DNA of 6,464 bases from Alphaproteobacteria bacterium (GCA_903970575.1 CAJCJC010000067.1:1-6464), one strand, 5' to 3'. Counted from the stretch's first letter, positions 1 through 6,133 are shown. Translations and numbers: made by a program. Notes: generated by a model not told the origin, from the sequence alone.

Positions 1-586
1 CAAGATCCTCGTCGCCGTCAAACGTATAAAGCGTAAACCCGCGGGCGTCGGCAAGCACCGGACGGCCGTCGATCTTTGTCAGCGTCACCTCGGCCGGACG
101 GAACGGCTTTTGATCCTCCGCGATGCGCCAAACGCCGTCAACGCCATCTCCCCGCGCGTCGCCCGGATTGGCGTCTTCAACATAGGTGTAGAGAGGCTTA
201 CCCTTATAGGCCCATTGCCGCGTTTGATCGTCCGCGCGCACGATCACGGTCCAGTCGCCCACGCCCGTCGCGGCGGCGGGAGCCGAAGCCGGCCGCCATG
301 TCCTTGCGCAAGCGCCAACGCAGGTCGAAACACCGGGCCGCGCATCCCGATCATAAGTATAGAGCGTCAATCCCGCTTCATTGGCGAACACCGTTCCGGA
401 ATCATACCCTTCCAGCATGATTCCGCTGATGTCGCCCAGTTTCGTTGGGATTGGGGTGCGCTGAATTGTGATGTCCGGCGGGATCGGAGGTTGCGCGCCC
501 GACTCCGCGATCGCGGCGTTGGAACGGGCCAGGGTCGCCGCCGCCAGCATGGCCATGGCGAAAAGCGATAAACGCAAGCGCATCAT
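1..586 (-). CDS. Secreted COG4315/PF03640-type repeat protein, 3' end outside window
   Basis: This frame is open from ATG at 586 to the window edge (195 codons seen, no stop). Residues 1-27 form a Sec signal peptide (basic MMRLRLS start, hydrophobic AMAMLAAATLA, likely cut after AIA). There is no lipobox, so it is probably soluble in the periplasm. Residues 72-158 match the secreted-repeat family: LTLYTYDRD, a C89-x3-C93 pair (STCVGACA), a W, then QWAYKGKPLYTY and a PGDxxGDGVDGVW segment. A second unit starts at GFTLYTFDGDED (residues 183 on) and leaves the window, so at least two repeats are present. The family has no established biochemical role; members are small exported proteins, and the cysteine pair may form a disulfide. 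A GGAG at 597-600 sits 10 bases before the ATG. The gene follows the upstream stop by 15 bases and is the fourth gene of the exported operon. Family assignment is firm; function is unknown. Confidence 0.85.
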   Translation of the reverse strand, partial: MMRLRLSLFAMAMLAAATLARSNAAIAESGAQPPIPPDITIQRTPIPTKLGDISGIMLEGYDSGTVFANEAGLTLYTYDRDARPGVSTCVGACARTWRPASAPAAATGVGDWTVIVRADDQTRQWAYKGKPLYTYVEDANPGDARGDGVDGVWRIAEDQKPFRPAEVTLTKIDGRPVLADARGFTLYTFDGDEDL

Positions 587-601
587 GCGCCGCCCGCTCC
601 G

Positions 602-1837
602 CTATCGGTCATTCGCCGACGCTTCAGCCGTGCGCGTGGCCCCCGGATCGCGCAAACCAGCGGTCTTCCCCACGGCCTGAGCGGTTTTACCGGCGGGTTG
701 CGGCGGCGCGATGACATGAGCCGGCGTAAGTTCGAGATCGTATGAGACGGATACGGCGCGGCACTGCCCCGTCCTTGGATCCTTGTCGCCATCGGCCGAA
801 CGCTCCAAGGCGCGATAGACGCCAGGGCAGGTAAAGTAAAACGACAACTCATCGTTCTTGCCGTGGGTCACCAGCCGATAAATGTCCTGCCAGTTTTGAT
901 AGCCGACCATGATGCCCTTGGCCGAACCGTCGGGCTGGACCGCCAGTCTAAGGCGCATGCCCTTGATCGCGGTGGGAATCTGCATCCCGACAAAGCGCAG
1001 CTTCGTCAGCGTGATGTCGATCGGATCGGTGGTCAGCACGCCGTCGGCGATCCGTCCGGTGGTGGACCAACGACGGCGCGAATCGTCGGACGCCCGGTAG
1101 GATTCGTCGCGCAGAATATCGCCTTTGGGGTCCTTGATCAGTGGATCGGCCCCTTCATAGATCGATACCTGGACCGAGGGGGAATTGCGCGGGTCGTCCA
1201 CGCCCTCGACCCGAACCAGGATCGTATGATCGCCGTCACGCATCTGCTGCGAGCTATATTCACGAAACCAGCCCTGAGGGCCGAAACCGATGCTGCAGCC
1301 GAGCACCCGAAAAAGCTGGTTGTCGATACCCTTTTCGCCGTTCGGGCCAACGAATTTCCGGTGCGCGCAGGTGGTCTCGGTGGCGGCGCCATCATCGGTG
1401 CCATCGAGGTTCTCGCCATAGGAAATCTTGCCCTCGACCGTCTTCATGCCGGGATCGGGAACCGATGTCGGCCCGGCCGGCGCGTCAGGATTGGAAACGC
1501 CCGCCTCCAAATGGCAGACATCCGCGAAATCCGGGCCGCGATGGGTCCGAAGATATTGCACGTCCTCCGGCAAGGCCTTCGAGAGCGCGGCCCGCAGCTC
1601 GGCGTCCGGCACCCTGTCGATCACCGGTTTGTTGTCAGGCGCTTCGTTGAGCCCATGCGGGCAATTACCCGCGTCATTATAGGCCGACGTCATGAAGGAC
1701 GATATAACGAAGTCTTCCGTCTTGCCGGCCGCGAGCGCTCCCGCGGAGCCACATACCGCAAGACCGCACAGCAAAGCCGCGATCCCTCGGCCAGCAAACT
1801 TGCGCCGGAAAACCAAGGCGGGATCATTCCACAGCAT
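602..1837 (-). CDS. Secreted six-cysteine protein of unknown function, 411 aa
   Basis: I do not recognise a named domain. The ATG at 1837 is chosen because GAGGGG lies about 6 bases upstream and the protein then begins with a clear signal peptide: MLWNDPALVFRRKF, a hydrophobic stretch IAALLCGLAVCGSAGALA, and likely cleavage after residue 36. A longer TTG start at 1873 would put an unneeded segment before it. The mature part has six cysteines (about residues 59, 108, 157, 181, 337 and 359), three of them followed closely by histidine (CPHG, VCHLE, TCAHRKF). That suits disulfides in the periplasm, or possibly metal binding. The segment around residues 134-190 (SYGENLDGTDDG, TTCAHRKF, GIDNQLFRVLGC) looks like a conserved core. 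The C-terminal 30 residues are Ala/Thr/Lys-rich and probably disordered. It lies 32 bases after the DUF1552 gene and 15 before the repeat-protein gene, so it is very likely a partner of both. Export is well supported; function is not known. Confidence 0.85.
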   Translation of the reverse strand: MLWNDPALVFRRKFAGRGIAALLCGLAVCGSAGALAAGKTEDFVISSFMTSAYNDAGNCPHGLNEAPDNKPVIDRVPDAELRAALSKALPEDVQYLRTHRGPDFADVCHLEAGVSNPDAPAGPTSVPDPGMKTVEGKISYGENLDGTDDGAATETTCAHRKFVGPNGEKGIDNQLFRVLGCSIGFGPQGWFREYSSQQMRDGDHTILVRVEGVDDPRNSPSVQVSIYEGADPLIKDPKGDILRDESYRASDDSRRRWSTTGRIADGVLTTDPIDITLTKLRFVGMQIPTAIKGMRLRLAVQPDGSAKGIMVGYQNWQDIYRLVTHGKNDELSFYFTCPGVYRALERSADGDKDPRTGQCRAVSVSYDLELTPAHVIAPPQPAGKTAQAVGKTAGLRDPGATRTAEASANDR

Positions 1838-1869
1838 TATCGCCCCTCGTTCGAACGCGCGAACTTGGA

Positions 1870-3204
1870 TCAAGTAAGCAACGCGTTCAGCGGTTTCGAC
1901 GTCTCCAGCGAGCCCACGCCGAACTTGCTGATATTGACGCCGGCCACCTGCATGATCGTCAGCGCGACACGGGTCACCGGGTCGCCGTTACCGGGCAGAT
2001 GAATACCGGATTTGACCTTTCCGCCCGCCTTGCCCGCCAGCATCATCGGGATTCCGTCAACCGCATGGGTCTTGGCGAAATTCGTATCGGAGTGGGCGAA
2101 CACGAGGCTGTTATCCAGCAGCGTGCGGTCGCCTTCCTTAACCGAGCCTAGGCGCTCCACGAAACGCGCCCAAGTCTTCATATATTCCAGAACATAGCTT
2201 GTCGTGACCGGCTGATAGCCGAGCTTTTCATCCATCGGCTCTTCATGGCTCATCTGATGATGGGAGCGATCCTCACCTTCCCGATAAACGGTGTCGTTCG
2301 ATTCCGTCAGCGCAATATTGAAGACCTTGGTCTGGTTGCAGGCCAGCGCCATGATCAGAACCTCGGCCAGAAGATCGTGATTCTTGAGAACCGCGGACAA
2401 TTCATGGCTGGGGTCCAAATGTTCCGGCGACTTGGCCGGAACGCAGGCGAGGTTCGGCGCCGGCTTTTCCAGTTGCATCGCGATCTGCTGTTCAACCGTC
2501 CTCAGCGAAGTGAAATATTCGTCCAGCCGGGCGCGATCGGCGGCGCCGACCTGACTGAGAAGCTTTTGACGCTTATCGGCGATGGCGGAAAGAACGCTCT
2601 GACGCGCCATGAGCCGGGGGTCGGCTTTAAAATCCGCGGCGTTCGGGTCGCGGAAATCCGGACCGAACACGCGCGCATAGAAGGCGGCCGGGTCGATCTC
2701 GCTTGGGTTCACGACGGATATGTTGCGGTAGGTATAGCTGGATTTGGGATCGCCGACTCCGGACATATCGAGCGATCTGAAGCGTGTATCCTGGCCGATC
2801 GCATCGGAGATGATCGTATCGTAGGAGGGCCCGACAACGCTTCCGTTACCCCGCACGGAACCGCTGCGGATGGCCTGCCAGCCGGATTGATGCGCGATAT
2901 TGCCCTTGCCGTCGAGCGGGCAATTATATCCGCTCAGAATAGAAATCTGGTCCTTGCAGGCCGCGATCGCCGAAAGCTCGGGGGTGATGTCGTAATCGGC
3001 GCCGGTCTTCTGGGGCACCCAACGCGCGGCGTTGCAGCCAAGCCCCCAGAACCAGCTTCCATGCCGCACCGGGATCGGAGCGCCCGACGCAAGCGCGGTA
3101 CCGTTGGCGTTCAGAAAGCAATCCAGAAAAGGCAAGGCCACGCTCACTGCGGCGCCCCCCAGCATGCCCCGCAAAACGCCTCTACGGCTCGGCGTAAGAT
3201 TCAT
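1870..3204 (-). CDS. Tat-exported DUF1552 (HXXSHH family) protein, 444 aa
   Basis: DUF1552 proteins are exported, have no established reaction, and resemble the DUF1501 proteins that are often linked to the alkaline-phosphatase/sulfatase-like fold (relationship from general knowledge, not tested here). Residues 6-13 (SRRGVLRG), followed by hydrophobic MLGGAAVSVALPFL, form a twin-arginine signal, implying export in the folded state. Later landmarks are GSWFWGLGCNAARWVP (49-64), LSGYNCPLDG (90-99), SHHQMSHEEP (314-323), FAHSDTNFAKTH (369-380), DGIPMMLAGKAGG (383-395) and a C-terminal GVGSLETSKPLNALL. The His/Asp-rich motifs are candidates for metal binding. Where the family signature is HxxSHH, this protein reads HQMSHE (316-321), a variant. 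The ATG at 3204 is preferred over an upstream TTG at 3276 because GGGAG lies about 7 bases upstream and the Tat signal begins there. It starts 1 base after the DUF1592-family stop, so translation is probably coupled. Confidence 0.92.
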   Translation of the reverse strand: MNLTPSRRGVLRGMLGGAAVSVALPFLDCFLNANGTALASGAPIPVRHGSWFWGLGCNAARWVPQKTGADYDITPELSAIAACKDQISILSGYNCPLDGKGNIAHQSGWQAIRSGSVRGNGSVVGPSYDTIISDAIGQDTRFRSLDMSGVGDPKSSYTYRNISVVNPSEIDPAAFYARVFGPDFRDPNAADFKADPRLMARQSVLSAIADKRQKLLSQVGAADRARLDEYFTSLRTVEQQIAMQLEKPAPNLACVPAKSPEHLDPSHELSAVLKNHDLLAEVLIMALACNQTKVFNIALTESNDTVYREGEDRSHHQMSHEEPMDEKLGYQPVTTSYVLEYMKTWARFVERLGSVKEGDRTLLDNSLVFAHSDTNFAKTHAVDGIPMMLAGKAGGKVKSGIHLPGNGDPVTRVALTIMQVAGVNISKFGVGSLETSKPLNALLT

Positions 3205-3205
3205 G

Positions 3206-4900
3206 TTAATTCTCCCGGATAGAGGTAGAGGCGGACGCGGTCTTGGCGGACGGAACCGAACCGCTCGCTGGCGCAACTCTGTAAAAGGCGTCGCTTAAGG
3301 CGATCCGGCGCAGCAATTGCGGAATGCGATAACCGTCTTCGGCAAATCGGCGATTAAGATCGTTTAGCCAGACGGCCTCGCCTTTTTCAGGCGCGCGGCC
3401 GACGCCGTATTCATAGACGCGGCGAACGAGGCAAGCCGTGGCGGAGGGATCGTCATGGATGACCTTGCCAAGGCCGGCTGCATCCTGGAACGGGATTTTG
3501 TTCAATTGGCCGCTCGAATCGATCGGCGCGCCATTCTCCGTCGTCCGATATTCGCCGACCGTATCGAAATCCTCGAGCGCGAGGCCAATCGGGTCCATGA
3601 TGGCGTGACAGCCGGCGCAAGTCGGATTGGCGCGATGCGCCGTGAGCCGGTCGCGGGCGGTCCGAAACCGCGGATCGGCCGTGTTGTCGACCAGCGCGAA
3701 ATCGACATTGCTTGGCGGAGCCGGCACGCGCTGGCAAAGCAGCAATTCGCGCACCGCCTTGCCGCGCAATGTCGGCGAACTCCGACCGGCATGCGAATGC
3801 AACGCGACGAAACTTAGCTGCGTTAACAGACCCGCGCGCGGGTCTCCGGCCGGGAACTCGTAAGGCTGCCAGCCCGTCGCATTGTCGACCGGAATCTCGT
3901 AGATGGCGCCCAGGGACCGCGTGACGAAAGTCTTCCGCGTTGTAAAAATATCGCGGTAGTCGCCATCATTCGCAACCAGAAGATCGACAATCGTTCTTAA
4001 GGTCTGCTCCTTGGCGTCCGCGGCCACCTGAAGGGAGAATTTCGGATACAGATTCTGTTCCTTCTGCAGCTCCTGAAAACTATCGAACCCCAGCATGTCG
4101 GCGAAAAAGGCCCGCACGCCGCCCTCCAGGCGCGGAGAGGCAAGCAACCTGTCGACCTGCCGGGTAAGACCCTTTCGGGTGTCAAGATCGCCGCGCTCCG
4201 CCGCGGCCAGCAAAGAGTCGTCCGGCGTGGCGTTCCAGATCAAAAAGCTCAGCCGCTCGGCTTTCGAGTAGGCGTCGAGTTGCCGAGCGCCGGTGCCATC
4301 CGGGGTCTTCGCCACCGCCTCGACCCGGAACAGGAAATCGGGGTCGTCCAGCATGCCCGCGAGGCTTTGGCCGAGCCCGGCGTAAAAATTACCCAGCTTG
4401 ACGGCGCTTTCGTGCGCGACGGCGACTTCGGTGTTCAACTCGTCCGCGGTCAGCGGGCGACGGAAAAGCAACCGCCCAGTCTTGGATAGGAATTGCCGCG
4501 CGCAGGGATCGTCAGGGGCCTCGGCGGAGGCTGGCTTGCACGAGACCAGGATGTCGCGATGGTCCTTGTCAACCACTTGATCGGCGATGCCGCGCGCAAG
4601 CGCGTCGTATTGCTCGAATCCGGAGGGCGTAACGGCGACCTCACTCGAACCATCGGCGATGAGGCCGTTTTCCGGCCGAAGGTCAGGCTCGAACCGACCA
4701 CCGACCTTGATGTCCGAGCCGAACAGTTCGGCGATGGTCTGTCGATATTGCTCTTCCGTCAGACGACGCACGCTCGCTGGGCCGCCCGACGAAGACGGCT
4801 CCCGCGGCTGAGCCTGGAAATCACTCCAAGCCCAGACTCCAGCGCCGACCACGAGCGCCAGGGCCACGCCCGCAAGTGATTTCCATTTCCAACCGCTCAA
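3206..4900 (-). CDS. DUF1587/1595/1592/1588/1585 multidomain protein with CxxCH motif, 564 aa
   Basis: This is a member of the cytochrome-like family best known from planctomycete and myxobacterial genomes, usually paired with DUF1552 or DUF1501 proteins. Approximate order: signal/anchor 8-25 (LAGVALALVVGAGVWAW); DUF1587 at 44-107 (VRRLTEEQYRQTIAELFG); a C121/C133 pair; DUF1595 around 136-197 (GRLLFRRPLTADEL, LFRVEA); DUF1592 at 208-335 (YSKAERLSFLIWNATPDD, FFADMLGFD); DUF1588 at 354-453 (QLSFVALHSHAGRSSPTLRGKAVRELLLC, then CAGCHAIMDPIGLALEDFD); DUF1585 at 470-540 (CLVRRVYEYGVGR). CAGCH at 428-432 is a c-type haem attachment motif and the nearby M435 is a possible axial ligand, so an exported electron-transfer role is reasonable inference. 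The start is TTG at 4900: GGAGG at 4907-4911 lies exactly 6 bases upstream and the first residues lead into the anchor, with no ATG nearby. No separate N-terminal cytochrome domain is present. It is the first gene of the operon. The reaction is unknown. Confidence 0.92.
   Translation of the reverse strand: MSGWKWKSLAGVALALVVGAGVWAWSDFQAQPREPSSSGGPASVRRLTEEQYRQTIAELFGSDIKVGGRFEPDLRPENGLIADGSSEVAVTPSGFEQYDALARGIADQVVDKDHRDILVSCKPASAEAPDDPCARQFLSKTGRLLFRRPLTADELNTEVAVAHESAVKLGNFYAGLGQSLAGMLDDPDFLFRVEAVAKTPDGTGARQLDAYSKAERLSFLIWNATPDDSLLAAAERGDLDTRKGLTRQVDRLLASPRLEGGVRAFFADMLGFDSFQELQKEQNLYPKFSLQVAADAKEQTLRTIVDLLVANDGDYRDIFTTRKTFVTRSLGAIYEIPVDNATGWQPYEFPAGDPRAGLLTQLSFVALHSHAGRSSPTLRGKAVRELLLCQRVPAPPSNVDFALVDNTADPRFRTARDRLTAHRANPTCAGCHAIMDPIGLALEDFDTVGEYRTTENGAPIDSSGQLNKIPFQDAAGLGKVIHDDPSATACLVRRVYEYGVGRAPEKGEAVWLNDLNRRFAEDGYRIPQLLRRIALSDAFYRVAPASGSVPSAKTASASTSIREN
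3605..3619 (-). other. CxxCH haem-c-type motif (CAGCH) in the DUF1588 segment
   Basis: These codons read Cys-Ala-Gly-Cys-His, residues 428-432 of the DUF1592-family protein, and are followed by AIMDPIGLALEDFD. The predicted location outside the cytoplasm is where c-type haem is attached. This is the only CxxCH in the four exported proteins visible here. It is unproven that haem is actually bound; the motif could instead hold structural metal or form a disulfide. Confidence 0.75.
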
Positions 4901-4906
4901 AGGAAG

Positions 4907-4911
4907 CCTCC
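4907..4911 (-). promoter_or_regulatory. Shine-Dalgarno GGAGG that decides the TTG start at 4900
   Basis: The minus strand reads GGAGG followed by six bases and then TTG AGC GGT TGG. The core match and spacing are ideal. No ATG in this frame lies near the beginning of the conserved part, so the site supports TTG as the true start of the DUF1592-family gene. Confidence 0.8.
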
Positions 4912-4945
4912 GACCGGAAAGTGCCGGGAATGCGTTTCATCAATA

Positions 4946-5004
4946 ACCAAATTATTCAGCCATCGAAGCGATCTCGTCAATATAACAAACGCTTATCATT
5001 TGGT
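4946..5004. repeat. Inverted 7-base repeat ACCAAAT / ATTTGGT flanking the candidate promoter
   Basis: ACCAAAT at 4946-4952 and ATTTGGT at 4998-5004 are reverse complements about 52 bases apart centre to centre. The left arm touches the -10 box of the candidate minus-strand promoter and the right arm lies upstream of its -35 box. Two shorter inverted pairs, GCGTTT/AAACGC (4932, 4987) and GGAATG/CATTCC (4927, 5033), also occur. Repeats of this length are near what chance gives in a stretch this size, so an operator role is only a suggestion. Confidence 0.25.
4951..4980 (-). promoter_or_regulatory. Candidate sigma-70 promoter for the exported operon
   Basis: On the minus strand a -35 box TTGACG (4975-4980, 5 of 6 to consensus) and a -10 box AATAAT (4951-4956, 5 of 6) are separated by 18 bases. 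Transcription would begin near 4943, giving a leader of about 43 bases before the TTG at 4900, which contains the GGAGG site. This is the best promoter-like match I found by eye in the divergent region. It was judged against the general sigma-70 consensus, not the organism's own. Confidence 0.5.
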
Positions 5005-5018
5005 GTATTTTGCACATA

Positions 5019-5030
5019 AAATTTAAATTT
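5019..5030. repeat. Perfect 12-base palindrome AAATTTAAATTT
   Basis: The sequence equals its own reverse complement and lies in the most AT-rich part of the divergent region, about 10 bases before the GGGAGG site of the reductase leader. It could be an operator, an AT-rich DNA-bending or nucleoid-protein site, or part of the rightward promoter. Low complexity means a chance origin is quite possible. Confidence 0.4.
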
Positions 5031-5039
5031 GTCATTCCA

Positions 5040-5045
5040 GGGAGG
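5040..5045 (+). promoter_or_regulatory. Strong Shine-Dalgarno GGGAGG ahead of a GTG at 5051
   Basis: GGGAGG is followed by five bases and then GTG. It is the best ribosome binding site upstream of the reductase, yet it lies 66 bases before the reductase ATG and serves a different frame. The reductase has its own GGAG at 5101-5104, seven bases before its ATG. Confidence 0.5.
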
Positions 5046-5050
5046 TAGAG

Positions 5051-5164
5051 GTGGCGTCTAAGGCAACATTCGCTTATGCCTTCCAGCTCGATGGAGATCC
5101 GGAGTTGATGCATGACCGCGGAAACCGCACGTCAAATCGTTCTGGCGTCCAGGCCCAAGGGTAA
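5051..5164 (+). CDS. Possible upstream ORF/leader peptide, 37 codons, GTG start
   Basis: This open frame runs from GTG at 5051 to TAA at 5162-5164 and encodes 37 residues beginning MASKATFAYAFQLDGDPELM. It has an excellent ribosome binding site (GGGAGG, 5-base spacing). It overlaps the first 53 bases of the reductase gene in another frame, so ribosomes on it would cross the reductase start signals. That arrangement could lower or tune reductase translation. I see no run of one amino acid typical of attenuation leaders, no signal peptide and no match to a known family. It may equally be a chance open frame in the leader. Low confidence as a real gene. Confidence 0.25.
   Translation: MASKATFAYAFQLDGDPELMHDRGNRTSNRSGVQAQG
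5101..5104 (+). promoter_or_regulatory. Shine-Dalgarno GGAG of the CurA-type reductase
   Basis: GGAG ends seven bases before the ATG at 5112. It supports this start over the nearby out-of-frame ATG at 5108, which belongs to the upstream open frame. Confidence 0.6.
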
Positions 5165-6131
5165 GGTTACGCCAACTGATTTGCGGCTTGAGGAGACCGA
5201 GATTCCGGCGCCGGGGCCAGGCGAAATTCTGATCCGGGTCGATTATATCTCGCTCGATCCCTATATGCGCGGCCGGATGGACGACGTGAAATCCTATGCC
5301 CCGCCGGTGGCGATCAGCGGGGTGATGACGGCCGAGGGCGTCGGCACGGTCATCCAGTCCAGCCACCCTGATTACGTCGAAGGGAATATTGTTCTGGCCC
5401 CGACCGGCTGGCGCTCGCATGCGCTGTCGAAGGGCGTGGGCTTGCGCAAGCTCGATCCGGCTTTCGCGCCGGTCACGACGGCGCTTGGCGTGTTGGGGAT
5501 GCCGGGCTTCACCGCCTATGCCGGGCTTTTCAACATCGGCCGGCCAAAGCCCGGCGAAACGCTCGTGATCGGCGCCGCCAGCGGACCGGTGGGTTCGCTG
5601 GTCGGGCAACTTGCCCGCGACCTTGGGCTCCGCACGATTGGCGTGGCGGGCGGACCGGAAAAATGCGCCTATGTGATGGAAGACCTTGGCTTCAACGCCT
5701 GTATCGATCATCGCGATCCGGAGATGGCGGCCCATCTGGCGACGGCCTGCCCGAACGGAATCGATATCTACTTCGAGAATATCGGCGGCGCCGTCTGGCA
5801 GGCTATTCTGCCGCTGCTGAATACGTTCGCCCGAATCCCTGTCTGCGGATTGATCGCGCAGTACAACGGCGCGGCGAAGTCTGGCGATGACCGACTCCCG
5901 CAAACCATGCGGGCGATATTGACGCGCAGCCTCACGATGCGCGGCTTCATCAATTTTGAATTCGCCGAACACTATCCTGAGTTCCTCGCCACGGTCGGCC
6001 CCCGCGTCGCCGATGGAACGATCCGGTATCGGGAGGATATCGTCGATGGTCTCGAGAACGCGCCCGAAGCGTTTATCGGCATGCTGGAGGGCCGCAATTT
6101 CGGCAAGCTGATCGTACGTCTGGCCCATTGA
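5112..6131 (+). CDS. curA: NADPH-dependent zinc-free MDR reductase, CurA type
   Basis: This 339-residue cytosolic enzyme of the medium-chain dehydrogenase/reductase superfamily would reduce the C=C bond of alpha,beta-unsaturated carbonyl compounds with NADPH. Length and motifs agree along the whole protein with E. coli CurA as I recall it. Landmarks: VLASRPKG (10-17), SLDPYMRGRM (47-56), GVLGMPGFTAY (126-136), the nucleotide-binding loop AASGPVGSLVGQLA (155-168), AGGPEKC (179-185, whose lysine fits NADPH 2'-phosphate binding), GIDIYFENIGG (216-226), RIPVCG (241-246) and a C-terminal GLENAPEAFIGMLEGRNFGKLIVR. The structural and catalytic zinc ligands of alcohol dehydrogenases are absent, as expected. 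The ATG at 5112 follows GGAG (5101-5104) by seven bases, and an in-frame TGA at 5106 excludes a longer start. It is divergent from the exported operon and 2 bases ahead of a dehydrogenase gene. The family is nearly certain; the natural substrate is not, and curcumin itself is unlikely to be the usual one. Confidence 0.93.
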   Translation: MTAETARQIVLASRPKGKVTPTDLRLEETEIPAPGPGEILIRVDYISLDPYMRGRMDDVKSYAPPVAISGVMTAEGVGTVIQSSHPDYVEGNIVLAPTGWRSHALSKGVGLRKLDPAFAPVTTALGVLGMPGFTAYAGLFNIGRPKPGETLVIGAASGPVGSLVGQLARDLGLRTIGVAGGPEKCAYVMEDLGFNACIDHRDPEMAAHLATACPNGIDIYFENIGGAVWQAILPLLNTFARIPVCGLIAQYNGAAKSGDDRLPQTMRAILTRSLTMRGFINFEFAEHYPEFLATVGPRVADGTIRYREDIVDGLENAPEAFIGMLEGRNFGKLIVRLAH

Positions 6132-6133
6132 CC

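Larger units (their letters stand above)
4901..5111. other. AT-rich divergent intergenic region
   Basis: This 211-base stretch separates the leftward exported operon from the rightward reductase gene and must hold the promoters of both. Its middle (about 4940-5035) is much richer in A and T than the coding sequence around it. It contains the candidate minus-strand promoter, a perfect 12-base palindrome (5019-5030), a 7-base inverted repeat (4946-4952 with 4998-5004) and an upstream open frame beginning at 5051. For the rightward transcript I see only weak promoter candidates, such as TTATCA (4993-4998), 16 bases, CATAAA (5015-5020). No terminator hairpin with a T-run was found. Confidence 0.7.

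Noticed and set aside
1838..1873. TTG start at 1873 adding 12 residues to the unknown secreted protein
   Set aside because: It would precede the signal peptide and overlap the DUF1552 stop. The ATG at 1837 has a good ribosome site.
863..2002. Plus-strand open frame of 379 codons opposite the unknown protein and the DUF1552 3' end
   Set aside because: It lies antisense to two genes with clear signal peptides, motifs and ribosome sites. Its Arg/Gly/His-rich composition is typical of a frame mirrored from GC-biased codons.
2245..3222. Plus-strand open frame of 325 codons opposite the DUF1552 gene
   Set aside because: Antisense to a well-supported Tat-exported gene. It has no recognisable domain and a composition typical of a shadow frame.
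3205..3276. TTG start at 3276 adding 24 Arg/Pro-rich residues to the DUF1552 protein
   Set aside because: It lies inside the upstream gene and would bury the Tat signal. The ATG at 3204 has GGGAG at correct spacing.
4962..4972. Short hairpin ATCG-aag-CGAT between the -35 and -10 boxes
   Set aside because: Arms of four bases are too short to be meaningful and are expected by chance.
5108..5110. ATG at 5108 as start of the reductase
   Set aside because: It is in the frame of the short upstream open frame, not the reductase, which starts at 5112.
4901..5111. Possible small RNA, riboswitch or terminator in the divergent region
   Set aside because: I found no GC-rich stem followed by a T-run and no recognisable riboswitch core.
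5058..6128. Minus-strand open frame of 356 codons covering the CurA-type gene
   Set aside because: It mirrors nearly the whole reductase gene, whose match to its family is end to end. The antisense product is Arg/His/Asp-rich with no domain.
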